NCBI GenBank assembly: GCA_043798445.1
Contig: JAZDOQ010000030.1
Coordinates: 1 to 42,075, forward strand
From: CAIJMI01 sp043798445
Lineage (GTDB): Bacteria; Patescibacteriota; Microgenomatia; UBA10105; UBA927
Direction: 5' to 3'
Length of the DNA: 42,075 bases
Shown here in pieces: positions 31,868 to 39,961 of the stretch; positions within the stretch are counted from its first letter, which is position 1; each line of letters starts with the position of its first letter. The notes under the pieces are model-generated. The model searched no databases. It saw nothing but the letters and a program-made list of their open reading frames with translations, and was not told the DNA's origin. The translations under genes and the position numbers were made by a program.

Positions 31868-33124
31868 TTATTCAATGGTATAGATAGGAATGTGTTTCAC
31901 TGTTTCAACCGCTTCTTTTATGCGATACGTATCCTGACTATACAGTGTGCATAGTATATCACCTTTGTCCACATGTTCTTCAAGTTTCCTGTTTAAAAAC
32001 ATCCCTGCCTTCTTATCTGTCGGACACCCGAGGATTCGACAAACCATGCTAATTTCTTTATTATCCATCTTTGTTATCATCCCTTTTTTTATTGCAATGA
32101 GCTCATATTTTTCCTTCCCAGCAATAAGTTCGTCACTGGCAACATCAGGATTTCCCCCTTGTGCACGAATAATTTCTCTCATTTTTGAGAGTGCCTTTCC
32201 GGACGTTAATAATTCATGAGCAAGCTCTTCCCCGCTTACTCCTTTCATGTTTTTCGTGTCCGCAATACAAAGCGTTAATAGTTTTCCAGCTAACCGTAAC
32301 GCTTTTGACTCAAGCGCCTGTGGACGACATGGGCGTTGTTCTAACACTTCAAAGACATCATGCGCTTCGAGTACTGGTCCGACACCAAACCCGGAATTTT
32401 GATGTGTTTCATTGATATCAATGGCAATATTTATACCAAATTTTTTTGCGAGATAGATAAATTTTTTCCCAATAATTTCAGCATCTGAAAAATGTTGAAT
32501 TTTCATGGTCGGACCAACGGGAATATCGATAACAAGATGTGTCGCTCCCACCGCAATTTTTTTTGCCATGATCGATACAATGATTTTATCAAACGATTCA
32601 AACGCGAGAGGTTGTTCTATCTCAATGATAACATCATCAGCGGGAGCCAACCCCAAGTGCCCACCCCACACAATACATCCTCCGACATCGTGAACAATTT
32701 TTTCTATTTGAGGTGCGTCGAACGTTACAGGGGCTACAACTTCCATCGTATCTGCAGTTCCAGCCGGAGCAGTAATTGCACGCGTAGAATTTTTTGGGAT
32801 AGTAAATCCAGCTGCTGCAATAATCGGAACGAGAATCATGGTTGTTCGTGTTCCCGCAACGCCACCGGTGCTATGTTTATCAGCAACAATTCCCTTAAAA
32901 TGAAGTTTTTTCCCGGTATCCACCATCGCTTTCGTCATAAAATACAATTCTTCCGGAGAAAATCCTTCTTTAAATCCAGCGGCTGCAAAATATGTTGTTA
33001 ACACGGGACCTAACCGTTTGTGAGAAATTTCATCCATGATGAAAAATATTTCCCGATATGTTAACTGTTTGCCAAGAAGTTTCTTTTTTATTGCGTCAAC
33101 TGCGATCATGTTTGAAGGCTTCAT
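31868..33124 (-). CDS. AMP phosphorylase / thymidine phosphorylase family
   Basis: These enzymes split nucleosides or nucleoside monophosphates with phosphate. The 418-residue product has DKHSTGGVAGTRTT and IPKNSTRAITAPAGTADTME, which follows the archaeal AMP-phosphorylase pattern (TSSRAITSPAGTAD) and not the ISGRGLGHTGGT pattern of bacterial DeoA/Pdp. It lacks the 80-residue N-terminal domain of archaeal AMP phosphorylases. AMP or another NMP as substrate is inference. The ATG at 33124 overlaps the sortase TGA (ATGA); the frame is open 14 codons further, inside the sortase gene. Confidence 0.85.
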   Translation of the reverse strand: MKPSNMIAVDAIKKKLLGKQLTYREIFFIMDEISHKRLGPVLTTYFAAAGFKEGFSPEELYFMTKAMVDTGKKLHFKGIVADKHSTGGVAGTRTTMILVPIIAAAGFTIPKNSTRAITAPAGTADTMEVVAPVTFDAPQIEKIVHDVGGCIVWGGHLGLAPADDVIIEIEQPLAFESFDKIIVSIMAKKIAVGATHLVIDIPVGPTMKIQHFSDAEIIGKKFIYLAKKFGINIAIDINETHQNSGFGVGPVLEAHDVFEVLEQRPCRPQALESKALRLAGKLLTLCIADTKNMKGVSGEELAHELLTSGKALSKMREIIRAQGGNPDVASDELIAGKEKYELIAIKKGMITKMDNKEISMVCRILGCPTDKKAGMFLNRKLEEHVDKGDILCTLYSQDTYRIKEAVETVKHIPIYTIE

Positions 33125-33825
33125 GTATTTTTCACGAGACGCATTTTTATATTCAGTCGTTTCCAATAGGTACCGGGTGGGACACAGGTAACAAGCGTCA
33201 TATAGGAATCATCAAATCTTTGCTCAAGCGGGGACAGATCGGCCGGTTCAACAACGATCATATCCTCTACTCTATATATATATTCAATTCCATCAAAATA
33301 CACCGTTGCTGTATCCCCAATTTCCATACTCGGAAGAAATGAAAAAATTGATTTATAGTTTTTTGGATTATAAAACTGCGGCAAGGTAGAATGGCCAAAT
33401 ACCACAGCATTTCCATATTGGCCTGGTAATGGTGTCCCTCCATAGTGCACCAAACTCACCCCCAAATCATCACCCGATACAATAACATTAGCATTTTGAA
33501 TCTTCAGTTTTGGAATAGATAACGTATACATGTTTACTGTTGCAGTTACTTTTTTTTGCGGCCTATTTGGATACCAAGAACTAGGATTTTGATAATCTGC
33601 AGCCTGTACTGTTGATGCAATCATACGACCGGCTATATATGCGGATCCTGCAACAGGAGAGGTCGTCTTTGCTAATACGTTTTGTGTTATAGCGCTGAAT
33701 GACACGATCGGCCACAATGTCCACGCAAGAATGCCGATACCGAGTCCCATAAACACAAAAGACACAACAATAGACCGGCGAACCGGTGGCTTAGAGACAT
33801 GCTTGACATAACGATACAGTGGCAT
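33121..33825 (-). CDS. Sortase family cysteine transpeptidase
   Basis: Sortases attach proteins to the cell surface or polymerise pili. The 234-residue protein has an N-terminal membrane anchor (about 20-44), a linker and a sortase domain with the catalytic triad: H145 (GNAVVFGHS), C214 (TLVTCVPPG) and R223 (WKRLNI). No LPXTG-like substrate is evident in the window. It follows the actin-like/baseplate-J-like protein by three bases, so these are likely co-expressed. Confidence 0.93.
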   Translation of the reverse strand: MPLYRYVKHVSKPPVRRSIVVSFVFMGLGIGILAWTLWPIVSFSAITQNVLAKTTSPVAGSAYIAGRMIASTVQAADYQNPSSWYPNRPQKKVTATVNMYTLSIPKLKIQNANVIVSGDDLGVSLVHYGGTPLPGQYGNAVVFGHSTLPQFYNPKNYKSIFSFLPSMEIGDTATVYFDGIEYIYRVEDMIVVEPADLSPLEQRFDDSYMTLVTCVPPGTYWKRLNIKMRLVKNT

Positions 33826-33828
33826 ACA

Positions 33829-36066
33829 TTACTGAACAACAACGTCAACACTAATATTTGCGGCCTTTATAGGAAAGCGGTTTTTTGTCAAAGATCTGGC
33901 AAAGAAAAATTCAGCACTTCCAATTCCTTGGATATTTTTTAGTACCGTTTCAGCGAAAATAATCGTTTTCCCAACAATTTCATTACGGATTTTTGCTACA
34001 TCAATATTGGGAATGGATACGAGTGTAATTGACGCTAGCGCTGTGATACTCCCATCTTTTTTTACTATTGGATTCCCTATATTTACTACAGTTCTTCCCT
34101 CGTTCATCACATATCCACCAGGAACATCGCTTGAAGCAAGCATCAGTAATGCTGACTTAACATCTTGTTCATTATAGGAAACACCAGAAATGGTGATTGT
34201 CACTTTTCCATGAAGATCCTTTGCTTCCTGATCTAATTCTTCAGTAAACGTTTTATTCGTTACCGCTGTTTTAATGGTTTGATCAATTAATTTCTCTCCT
34301 CCCGCCACCCCTGCTAATAAATCCGATTTTGCTTTTATTACCAATTCATCTGTTAAGGCTTTAACCATAGCATCGTAGTCGGCTCGTGTTACGACCGTTG
34401 TTTCTTTACTTGTTCCTCCGGTAAATGGTTGGTCATTTCTAGCAGTAAGAATACTTGAAGCAGTATCTTTGAAAATAAATTCGGTTCTTGCAGTTATATT
34501 ACCTTCTTCACCGATTGATGAAGCGGTGATTGACGCTGTTGTTTTTCCGAATGTTATTGATCCAATTGATTCACTTGCCGATGCAATTTCTGTATCGTTG
34601 TCAAGCGTAAATTGCAATGAATTACCGACCAAAATAGTTCCTTTTTTCAGCGTTCGAGAAGAAACTGCTTTATTATAAATAACTACCATCCCTTTTCCTG
34701 GATCACCAATACGTTTTTTGCCTGTCACCGGTGACACTTTTTCTCCAGAAACCGATTGCTCCAATTTTTTTCCGGGAATAATAAATTTTGCCGCATCAAC
34801 AGCTGTTGCAGATGTTGAGATCGTAATTGTTTTTTCTTTTTTTACTGAATTCGGCACAACAGTAAGTGTCACAGTTGCTTTTGGAAGAAGATAATATAAG
34901 AAACCGGTAATCCCAATGACAACAATCAAAACCGCTGCAATAGGAATAATTGGAAACCGGTTCGTTCTTTTCAAAACAAGTATTCCTTTAAATCGTGATG
35001 CAAAAGACCGCATTGTTTGCAAAACACTCGTTCCAAACGATGTTACATTAAGGGGTTCTTTTAATGGTTTTTCTTCTTCTGGCTCTTCCAAAATATCTTT
35101 GTTTTGATGAAATCCGAGTGATTCAGGCGCAACAGGAATGACATTGGCGTCTTCTGGATTAACTTCTGGAATTATATCTTCATCTTCTTGTTTTTCATCA
35201 ATAATTATCTCTTTTTCTTCGCTTTTCTGCCCTTGCTGTGCAATCACTGTTGCAATTGTTTCATTTTCATCTCTTTTTTCTTCAATAAATGTTGCGGTAA
35301 GCTCACTTGCTCCGGCAAGCGCTACTGCATGGCTGACATCATCAAGTTGAAATACGTCAATGGTTGGGTAGTGAAGAAAATTTGCACGACTCGTCCATTG
35401 ATGGGTGAGAAGCTGTGCTTTAATAGATTCAAGATCTTCTTTTCCGGCGCCATACAAAATCATCCGGGAAGGGAGTATCTCAATATCAGGAAAACTCTTT
35501 ATGGCTGTTTCTACATCCTCGACAATATACTCACTCACCTTAATGGACCGTGTTCCCACGCACGTTCCAACACGATACAAGGATACCTCCATCTCGGATC
35601 CCGCAACGTGAAGAAGAATCACACTGGGCGGCACTCCTTCTTCATGTTTGATTTGAAAGATGATTGCTGTTTCGATACCGACAAATCCGACCGGTTGCAG
35701 TTCAAGCATCGTGGTCATTCGTTTCAGGTCAGGACGGATGGAAGCAGCAACATTTCCTTCTTTTGTCAAGAATTCAGGTGCAAATCCAAGAACTGTTTTA
35801 TGAATGTCTGTCGTTTGGCGTACGTCTTGTAGTTTGCTCAACACCTCATCTGCTGCCTCGATCCGTTTACCCCAGGATGTATCAAGACTTTCTGCATGTT
35901 CAAATGCTGCCACATCAAGTACTTCATCTTGTCCAATTGACCACACACATCCTGCAATATGTTTGTGAAACACTGTTAACGAGAGATACAATTCTTTAGT
36001 GACTGGTTTAGGGCGAAATAGGTGTTGAATTTGTTCCGTGATTTTCATGATGTTCGAGATGCCCAT
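33829..36066 (-). CDS. Membrane protein: actin-like (PilM-like) N-terminus, baseplate-J-like C-terminus
   Basis: A 745-residue protein (739 if ATG 36048 is used). Residues 1-260 look like an actin-fold domain of the PilM type (KTVLGFAPEFLTKEG, GFVGIETAIIFQIK, MILYGAGKEDLES). An acidic linker (about 265-345) follows, then one membrane helix at about 375-395 (FPIIPIAAVLIVVIGITGF). The outer part is beta-rich (LTVVPNSVKKEKTITI, PGKGMVVIYNKAVSSRTLKKG, KTTASITASSIGEEGNI), like baseplate J/gp47-type proteins of Patescibacteria. A cell-surface assembly role is inference. Its start overlaps the end of alaS. Confidence 0.75.
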   Translation of the reverse strand: MGISNIMKITEQIQHLFRPKPVTKELYLSLTVFHKHIAGCVWSIGQDEVLDVAAFEHAESLDTSWGKRIEAADEVLSKLQDVRQTTDIHKTVLGFAPEFLTKEGNVAASIRPDLKRMTTMLELQPVGFVGIETAIIFQIKHEEGVPPSVILLHVAGSEMEVSLYRVGTCVGTRSIKVSEYIVEDVETAIKSFPDIEILPSRMILYGAGKEDLESIKAQLLTHQWTSRANFLHYPTIDVFQLDDVSHAVALAGASELTATFIEEKRDENETIATVIAQQGQKSEEKEIIIDEKQEDEDIIPEVNPEDANVIPVAPESLGFHQNKDILEEPEEEKPLKEPLNVTSFGTSVLQTMRSFASRFKGILVLKRTNRFPIIPIAAVLIVVIGITGFLYYLLPKATVTLTVVPNSVKKEKTITISTSATAVDAAKFIIPGKKLEQSVSGEKVSPVTGKKRIGDPGKGMVVIYNKAVSSRTLKKGTILVGNSLQFTLDNDTEIASASESIGSITFGKTTASITASSIGEEGNITARTEFIFKDTASSILTARNDQPFTGGTSKETTVVTRADYDAMVKALTDELVIKAKSDLLAGVAGGEKLIDQTIKTAVTNKTFTEELDQEAKDLHGKVTITISGVSYNEQDVKSALLMLASSDVPGGYVMNEGRTVVNIGNPIVKKDGSITALASITLVSIPNIDVAKIRNEIVGKTIIFAETVLKNIQGIGSAEFFFARSLTKNRFPIKAANISVDVVVQ

Positions 36067-37846
36067 AAATCCGGCGGATACCGGATCCTGCAGACTCCTC
36101 TTTATCTATTGTAAAGTGACCCACCTCCCCTGTAAAGGAAACGTGTGGACCGCCACAAATTTCGCGGCTAAAGTACGTGCCGTTTTTGTCCCCTACGGTA
36201 TACACCTTCACTCTGTCTCCATATTTTTCAATGAAAAACCCGATAGCTCCGCTTGCAAGTGCTTTTTCTTTATTCATTTCTTCCATTGTTACTTGAAGAT
36301 TTTCATGAATTGCACTGTTTACCATCTCCTCAATTTTCTTTAATTGTTCGGGTGTTATTTTCTCTGGATGAGAAAAATCAAACCGCAACCGATCAACCGT
36401 TATGTTGCTTCCCCTTTGTCCAATATGCGTTCCCAATACTTTTCGAAGTGCTGTATGCAAAAGATGTGTTGCAGTATGAAGTTTTGTCGTCTCAACTGAG
36501 TGGTCTGCAAGTCCCCCTTTGAACATCCCAACAGATGCCGTTCGAGACAGCGTTTGATGTTTTTTAAACGCTTCTTCAAACTCTGCCCTGTTAATCCTCT
36601 GTCCTTTTCCTATGGCAATTTCCTCTGTTAACTCCCAGGGAAATCCGTATGTTTCATAGAGAAGGAATGCCTGTTTTCCATCGACCGTATCCATTTTTTC
36701 GATTTCTTTTAAACCCTTTTCCACGGTCTTTCCAAATCGTCCGGCTTCATCAATGAGTATATTTTTGATTTTTTCTTTTTGTTCGGATACAGATGGATAT
36801 ACACTTTTATATTGTGCTGCAACCGGTGCAACGAGCGATTTGATGAATCCCCAATCTCCCCACACCCCAAGTTTTTTGGCATACAGCATTGATCGACGAA
36901 TGAGCCGACGCAGGATATATCCTTGTTGTTTATTACTTGGAAATACTCCATCAGCAATCATCATGATGGCTCCGCGCATATGATCAGCAATGATGCGCAT
37001 CGCACGTGTTTCTTCACCGTCAGCGCCATATTGTTTCTTTGTTGCGTCAGCAACTATCTTGATGATGGAAGAAAAGGAATCTGTTTGAAAAATATCCGGT
37101 GTTCCATTTACCGAGGCATTTAATCGCTCAAGTCCTCCACCAAAATCAACGTTCCTTTGTGGTAACTCCTTGAGTCCACCATCTTCTGTCTTTATATACT
37201 GCATAAAGACAGAGTTGCCGATTTCCATAAACCGCCCACAATTACAATTCGGATGACACTGGTGTACTTGCCCTGAGCCTGCCGAAGGGCCAAAATCATA
37301 AAACACTTCACTATCTGGTCCACCTGGTTCGCCTACCGCCATTTTTTCTGGCATTCCCGATATACTCCACCAATTGTCTTCGTAATAAAAAATGTGCCTC
37401 GTTGGAATACCAAGACTTTTCCAAATGGAAGCAGACTCTTCATCACGAGGTACAACATTATTTCCTTTAAATACAGATACATATAATTTTTCTTTTGGAA
37501 GATGGAGTTCTTCAGTTAAAAATTCCCAAATCCATGGAAGTTGTTCTTTTTTGAAATAATCTCCCAAGGACCAATTCCCCAGCATTTCAAAGAATGTCTC
37601 ATGCCGATTATCTCCAACTTCTTCGATATCCTGTGAACGAAATGATTTTTGACTGTTCGTTATTCGTTTGCCGAGTGGATGTGGCGCACCAAGAAGATAT
37701 TGGATAAGCGGCTGCATACCAGCGCTGTTTAATAACGTTGTCGGATCATTTTCCGGAACAAGGGGCGCTGAAGGAATCACCACGTGATTTCGTGGTGCAT
37801 GTTGAAAAAACTTCAAATATTTTGCTCGAATCTCATCTGCGGTCAT
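36008..37846 (-). CDS. alaS: Alanyl-tRNA synthetase, short form lacking C-Ala
   Basis: AlaRS charges tRNA-Ala. The 612-residue product (E. coli 876) has motif 1-3 regions (NSAGMQPLIQYLLG, SLGDYFKKEQ), the tRNA-binding domain (ADHMRGAIMMIADGVFPSN) and the editing domain with zinc ligands H457 and H461 (HTATH) and C564 and H568 (CGGPHV; usually CGGTHV). It ends soon after, so the C-Ala/DHHA1 domain is missing. Residues about 186-193 (PSAGSGQV) are encoded by a 21-bp palindromic repeat. TATAAT lies six bases before the ATG in the divergent promoter, and there is no Shine-Dalgarno site. Confidence 0.95.
   Translation of the reverse strand: MTADEIRAKYLKFFQHAPRNHVVIPSAPLVPENDPTTLLNSAGMQPLIQYLLGAPHPLGKRITNSQKSFRSQDIEEVGDNRHETFFEMLGNWSLGDYFKKEQLPWIWEFLTEELHLPKEKLYVSVFKGNNVVPRDEESASIWKSLGIPTRHIFYYEDNWWSISGMPEKMAVGEPGGPDSEVFYDFGPSAGSGQVHQCHPNCNCGRFMEIGNSVFMQYIKTEDGGLKELPQRNVDFGGGLERLNASVNGTPDIFQTDSFSSIIKIVADATKKQYGADGEETRAMRIIADHMRGAIMMIADGVFPSNKQQGYILRRLIRRSMLYAKKLGVWGDWGFIKSLVAPVAAQYKSVYPSVSEQKEKIKNILIDEAGRFGKTVEKGLKEIEKMDTVDGKQAFLLYETYGFPWELTEEIAIGKGQRINRAEFEEAFKKHQTLSRTASVGMFKGGLADHSVETTKLHTATHLLHTALRKVLGTHIGQRGSNITVDRLRFDFSHPEKITPEQLKKIEEMVNSAIHENLQVTMEEMNKEKALASGAIGFFIEKYGDRVKVYTVGDKNGTYFSREICGGPHVSFTGEVGHFTIDKEESAGSGIRRIYGHLEHHENHGTNSTPISP
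37270..37290 (-). repeat. 21-bp palindromic repeat inserted in alaS
   Basis: On the minus strand it begins GCCCTTCGGCAGG and ends CTCAGGGC, with complementary GCCCT/AGGGC ends. It is G+C-rich in AT-rich surroundings and exactly seven codons long. It encodes the PSAGSGQ part of an extra loop between FYDFG and the CHPNC motif of AlaRS. From memory it resembles the dispersed TTCGACAGGCTCAGG-type repeat found across environmental genomes; no second copy was seen in this window. Confidence 0.6.
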
Positions 37847-37852
37847 GATGCG

Positions 37853-37870
37853 ATTATATCATGCTATAAT
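37853..37870. promoter_or_regulatory. Symmetric divergent promoter, alaS / C45 hydrolase
   Basis: An 18-bp near-palindrome, ATTATA-T-CATG-C-TATAAT. Both -10 boxes are perfect TATAAT, one on each strand, and CATG gives TGn extended -10 elements in both directions. The alaS ATG is six bases from its -10 and the hydrolase ATG nine bases from its own, predicting leaderless mRNAs. The layout matches 14858-14875 base for base in spacing. Confidence 0.75.
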
Positions 37871-37879
37871 TGAATACGT

Positions 37880-38617
37880 ATGTGTACATTGGCTGCAAAG
37901 CAGCTTACCACTAATGGATGGTTTCTAATTAAAACACGAGATCCAGTTCCATGGATGCGCTGGGAGGATGAAATCAAATTATTCAATACGCCTGCAGACA
38001 AACTGAAAAAATTCATCATACAAAATCCTAATCCGAAGGAAGATGGCTATTATGGAGGAATAAATGAAAAAGGGGTTGCTTTTATTTCTTCTTATGTTCC
38101 AGTTGTTGAAAACCAAATTTCATATATCAGACGACCATATGTTCGATTAATTCTCGATGCAACAACAGCGAAAGAGGCAGTAGAAATAATTAAATCTTTT
38201 AATCCACGAATTGGCGGCAATATGTTCATTGCAGATCAAAATGAATGCTATGGTATTGAGGGCGCACCAGATAAATATTTTATCGAACAAATATCATCGC
38301 CTTCAGTAAAAACAAATCATTATATTCATTTACCGTATGAAAACTTAGAATTTAAAGACAGTCAAAGCTTTAAAGAATGGTCATATACCCATTACCAACG
38401 CGCAGAGGAACTTATAACCCAAGCTGACACTATAGATGACCTTAAAAATATATTAAAAGATAGAAAAAATGCGGAGAAGAAAACAGCGATATGCACAATA
38501 AAAGAAGAGGAAGAATGTTGCACCTATTCTGCCTTTATTTTTGACACAAAAAATAAAAAAGTATTATACAGTCAGGGAAATCCACTCACCACTCCGTTTA
38601 AAGAATATTCTTTCTAA
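37880..38617 (+). CDS. Ntn-hydrolase, peptidase C45 / acyl-transferase-like
   Basis: The 245-residue product begins MCTLAAKQ, with Cys2 positioned to become the N-terminal nucleophile after Met removal. Further family-like features are GGINEKGVAFISSYVP, an RPYVRLILDATTAKEAVEII helix and NMFIADQNECYGIEG. This is the pattern of C45/acyl-CoA:6-aminopenicillanate acyltransferase-like and related Ntn hydrolases (also called NRDE-like or carcinine hydrolase-like). The substrate is unknown; amide hydrolysis is inferred. It is one of two plus-strand genes and shares a divergent promoter with alaS. Confidence 0.78.
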   Translation: MCTLAAKQLTTNGWFLIKTRDPVPWMRWEDEIKLFNTPADKLKKFIIQNPNPKEDGYYGGINEKGVAFISSYVPVVENQISYIRRPYVRLILDATTAKEAVEIIKSFNPRIGGNMFIADQNECYGIEGAPDKYFIEQISSPSVKTNHYIHLPYENLEFKDSQSFKEWSYTHYQRAEELITQADTIDDLKNILKDRKNAEKKTAICTIKEEEECCTYSAFIFDTKNKKVLYSQGNPLTTPFKEYSF

Positions 38618-38624
38618 GAATATT
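38604..38624. terminator. Palindrome over two convergent stop codons
   Basis: AATATTCTT (38604-38612) and AAGAATATT (38616-38624) form a perfect 9-bp stem with a three-base loop. It covers the TAA of the C45-like gene (38615-38617) and part of the YtxH-like stop (38623-38625). There is no T tract on either side, so it may be a weak bidirectional terminator or RNA 3'-end structure. Confidence 0.45.
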
Positions 38625-39006
38625 ACCGCTTTGGAATATTTTTGAAGAGTCTCTTTCGCAAATTTGTCGTTGTCGTTAATCCTTTTTCCTGAATCTCAAC
38701 AACATTTGCAAGTGCGCTATCCAGTCGTTTTGTTGCTTCTTCCGTTAGATCTTCTTTTTTGTCTTCAATTTGTTCCATCACTTGATCTTTAATGGCTTCA
38801 CCCTTTTTAATCAGCTCTTCCCCTTTTTCCTTTAACTCATCTACTTTCTCTTCCAAGTCTTCCAATGTTTCTTTTCCTTTTTTTTCAATGAGTTTCTCAA
38901 TTTTCTTTCCTTCTTTTGTTCCCATGAGAAACATGAGTCCAGCACCGATAAGGCCGCCGACAAAAAAACCAATCATAAACTTATTGTCACGATTATTGTC
39001 ATTCAT
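38623..39006 (-). CDS. YtxH-like membrane-anchored coiled-coil protein
   Basis: A 127-residue protein with a Gly-rich membrane helix (FMIGFFVGGLIGAGLMFLMG) followed by GTKEGKK, the YtxH hallmark, and a long Lys/Glu helix to about residue 100. YtxH proteins are general-stress membrane proteins of unknown mechanism. It overlaps the end of the DUF948-like gene by eight bases, so the two are translationally linked. Confidence 0.85.
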   Translation of the reverse strand: MNDNNRDNKFMIGFFVGGLIGAGLMFLMGTKEGKKIEKLIEKKGKETLEDLEEKVDELKEKGEELIKKGEAIKDQVMEQIEDKKEDLTEEATKRLDSALANVVEIQEKGLTTTTNLRKRLFKNIPKR

Positions 39007-39256
39007 GAGATGCTCCTTTTTTAAAAATCGATAAAACGTTCATTCCTGCTTTGATTCCACCGAAAAATCCGGCAATCCCCGATGCTGATTCACTGACAAT
39101 ACCCGTAATTTTTCCTCCATCATCGAGCATCTTATTCATCTTTTGAATGGTAAGACGGAATTCACCAAGAATATGCCATACCTGAATAGATAAAATGACT
39201 ATAAGAGTCGCCAAGACGAAGCTAATAATGATGATGGTTAACTGTACTGGGTCCAT
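38999..39256 (-). CDS. DUF948-like membrane protein
   Basis: An 85-residue protein with one N-terminal membrane helix (LTIIIISFVLATLIVILSI), then a helical segment EFRLTIQKMNKMLDDGGKIT and a Gly/Ala-rich C-terminus. The pattern fits DUF948, which often occurs next to YtxH, as here. It is the first gene after the promoter at 39280-39308. Confidence 0.75.
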   Translation of the reverse strand: MDPVQLTIIIISFVLATLIVILSIQVWHILGEFRLTIQKMNKMLDDGGKITGIVSESASGIAGFFGGIKAGMNVLSIFKKGASHE

Positions 39257-39279
39257 AGGCAGGAATCAAATGTAGACTA

Positions 39280-39308
39280 ACAATAGAACAAAATAAATTT
39301 CCTGTCAA
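39280..39308 (-). promoter_or_regulatory. Promoter for the DUF948-YtxH pair
   Basis: On the minus strand a perfect TTGACA (39308-39303) and TATTGT (39285-39280) lie 17 bases apart, in the 56-base gap after the RodZ-like gene. The -10 matches four of six consensus bases. Transcription would start near 39273, about 17 bases before the DUF948 ATG. Confidence 0.5.
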
Positions 39309-39312
39309 TGAG

Positions 39313-39948
39313 TTATTGTTGTAGTCCGACTTTTCTTACTTCCGTTTTTGTTTTTCCAAACCTGGATGTTGAAACAACAGTTATCGTATTGACCCCCGGA
39401 TCAAGTGATACTTGTGTAAAAAACTTTCCATCACTTCGAACCGTCACACTCATGCCATTTACTGTCACTGTTGCATCAATAGTTGTCTCACCAAACACAT
39501 CCAACTTTTTTTCTCCAACAATGGATTCATTGATTGGTTTTGTAATCGTTAATTCCGGAGGGCGTTGTAGTTGTCGATATTGAATAAAAAAATAGGAGAT
39601 AAACAAAACAGACAATCCTACTAAAAGAAACGTGATAAACCGTCCCGGTGTCAAACGAAATCCTTTTGTTTCGATGTCTTCTGATTTTTTTGGAAGCAAT
39701 ACCGATCGCTTCACGTCATCTGTCTGACGACGAAAAAACGCCATAATAACAGCACTATCCAATCCTAAATACGCACTATAATTTTTGACAAATCCTTTTG
39801 CATAAATGGGGGATGGCAATAAATGATATGTGTCTGCTTCGATTGCCTCAAGAAATTTGAGTCTGATTTTTGTTTGCTTTTCTACTTCAATAAGAGATAT
39901 ATCTTTGGCAACTCGCGCTTCCTTTAACATGGTGCCAACGGTATTCAT
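39313..39948 (-). CDS. RodZ-like helix-turn-helix membrane protein
   Basis: The 211-residue protein has a RodZ-type HTH domain (residues 1-75: MLKEARVAKDISLIEVEKQT, FLEAIEADTYHLLPSPIYAK, GFVKNYSAYLGLD). A basic linker, one membrane span (about 108-126, FITFLLVGLSVLFISYFF) and an outer Ig-like beta domain follow (ELTITKPINESIVGEKKLDV, VSLDPGVNTITVVS). RodZ links the cytoskeleton to cell-wall synthesis in rods; the role here is inferred. It lies 13 bases after ftsK. Confidence 0.85.
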   Translation of the reverse strand: MNTVGTMLKEARVAKDISLIEVEKQTKIRLKFLEAIEADTYHLLPSPIYAKGFVKNYSAYLGLDSAVIMAFFRRQTDDVKRSVLLPKKSEDIETKGFRLTPGRFITFLLVGLSVLFISYFFIQYRQLQRPPELTITKPINESIVGEKKLDVFGETTIDATVTVNGMSVTVRSDGKFFTQVSLDPGVNTITVVSTSRFGKTKTEVRKVGLQQ

Positions 39949-39961
39949 AATGATGGAAAAA

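Noticed and set aside
32492..33001. 169-codon plus-strand open frame
   Set aside because: Antisense to the phosphorylase gene; an Asn/Cys/Ser-rich product typical of shadow frames.
35188..35832. 214-codon plus-strand open frame opposite the actin-like/J-like protein
   Set aside because: The minus-strand gene has clear domains and fits the operon; the plus frame has no motif and no ribosome-binding site.
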